The notes below the pieces were generated by a model. The model did not search any database. It saw only the letters and a list, made by a program, of their open reading frames with translations, and had not been told where the DNA came from. Of a stretch of 61,988 nucleotides of DNA, positions 61,908 through 61,988 are shown in pieces (the first letter of the stretch is position 1; every line of letters begins with the position of its first letter). The DNA lies in the NCBI GenBank assembly GCA_012522185.1, contig JAAYKY010000004.1, positions 1 through 61,988 of the forward strand, written 5' to 3'. Both the position numbers and the translations under genes were made by a program. The DNA comes from Flavobacteriaceae bacterium. Lineage in GTDB: Bacteria; Bacteroidota; Bacteroidia; Flavobacteriales; Weeksellaceae.

Positions 61908-61988
61908 TACCCTATAATTTAGAATAAAAGAGTGATTACATTCAAGCAATGCACAAAAGATGAGCTATTCTCTTTGTTTAAGCACTCA

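Overview
The window looks like a chromosomal segment of a Bacteroidota bacterium of the class Flavobacteriia. A Weeksellaceae-like relative is my guess and is not proven. Reasons: low-GC coding sequence; two well-formed Bacteroidota-type promoters (TTTG, 19 nt, TAnnTTTG) and many other -7 boxes of the form TAnnTTTG; few Shine-Dalgarno sequences and frequent TTG starts; PorT-like outer-membrane barrels; ECF sigma factors; menaquinone synthesis (MenD); MnmD without an MnmC fusion; and a Wza/Wzc exopolysaccharide locus.

0-27 kb is mostly housekeeping. It holds the 3' part of a purine nucleoside phosphorylase, rplS, an HTTM membrane protein, a metallo-beta-lactamase-fold hydrolase, a CAP/SCP protein, a flavin monooxygenase, a DMT exporter, ilvE, mnmD, a Nudix hydrolase, an SMR transporter joined to an AddB/RecB-like nuclease, a deacetylase-formyltransferase pair, an alkyltransferase-like protein, an ECF sigma/membrane-anchored barrel pair, trmD, an aldehyde dehydrogenase with DUF779 and a divergent AraC regulator, hemB, a second sigma factor, an NlpC/P60 lipoprotein and menD.

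27.4-51.3 kb is one large polysaccharide locus. It encodes eleven glycosyltransferases (six GT2-like, four GT4-like, one DXD/GT32-like), two sugar-nucleotide epimerase/SDR proteins, a methyltransferase, two hexapeptide acyltransferases, a pyruvyltransferase, a deacetylase-formyltransferase pair, an EpsG/Wzy-like polymerase, a WecA/TagO-type and a PglC/WcaJ-type initiating transferase, a Wza-like export lipoprotein and a Wzc tyrosine autokinase ending in an extreme Gly-Tyr tail. No Wzx flippase or tyrosine phosphatase is visible. Most genes run on the + strand from a divergent promoter near 31.07 kb; a minus-strand block (28.1-31.0 kb) and one reversed pyruvyltransferase gene break the array.

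51.4-53.7 kb is a compact operon that I read as a nitric-oxide/redox stress cassette: an Rrf2 regulator with three cysteines, a group III truncated haemoglobin, a membrane protein, DUF488 and a hemerythrin-like protein. It sits behind a promoter whose -33 element lies inside a near-perfect palindrome.

53.7-62 kb carries a biotin-dependent carboxylase beta subunit, an AcpH-like protein, an XRE regulator beside a dyad-rich intergenic region, an M14 peptidase, a thioredoxin-fold lipoprotein lacking both cysteines, DUF4230, a LolC/E-like permease with an unusual membrane insertion, rbfA, methylmalonyl-CoA epimerase, and a CAT-anticodon tRNA.

The observations I rate highest are the two deacetylase-formyltransferase pairs (a possible N-acetyl to N-formyl exchange on sugars), the palindrome-controlled Rrf2 cassette, the dyad cluster around the XRE gene, the AraC-like direct repeats spaced 21 bp apart, and the LolE-like protein with about 135 inserted residues. 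All functional calls come from reading the sequence; no database search was run.
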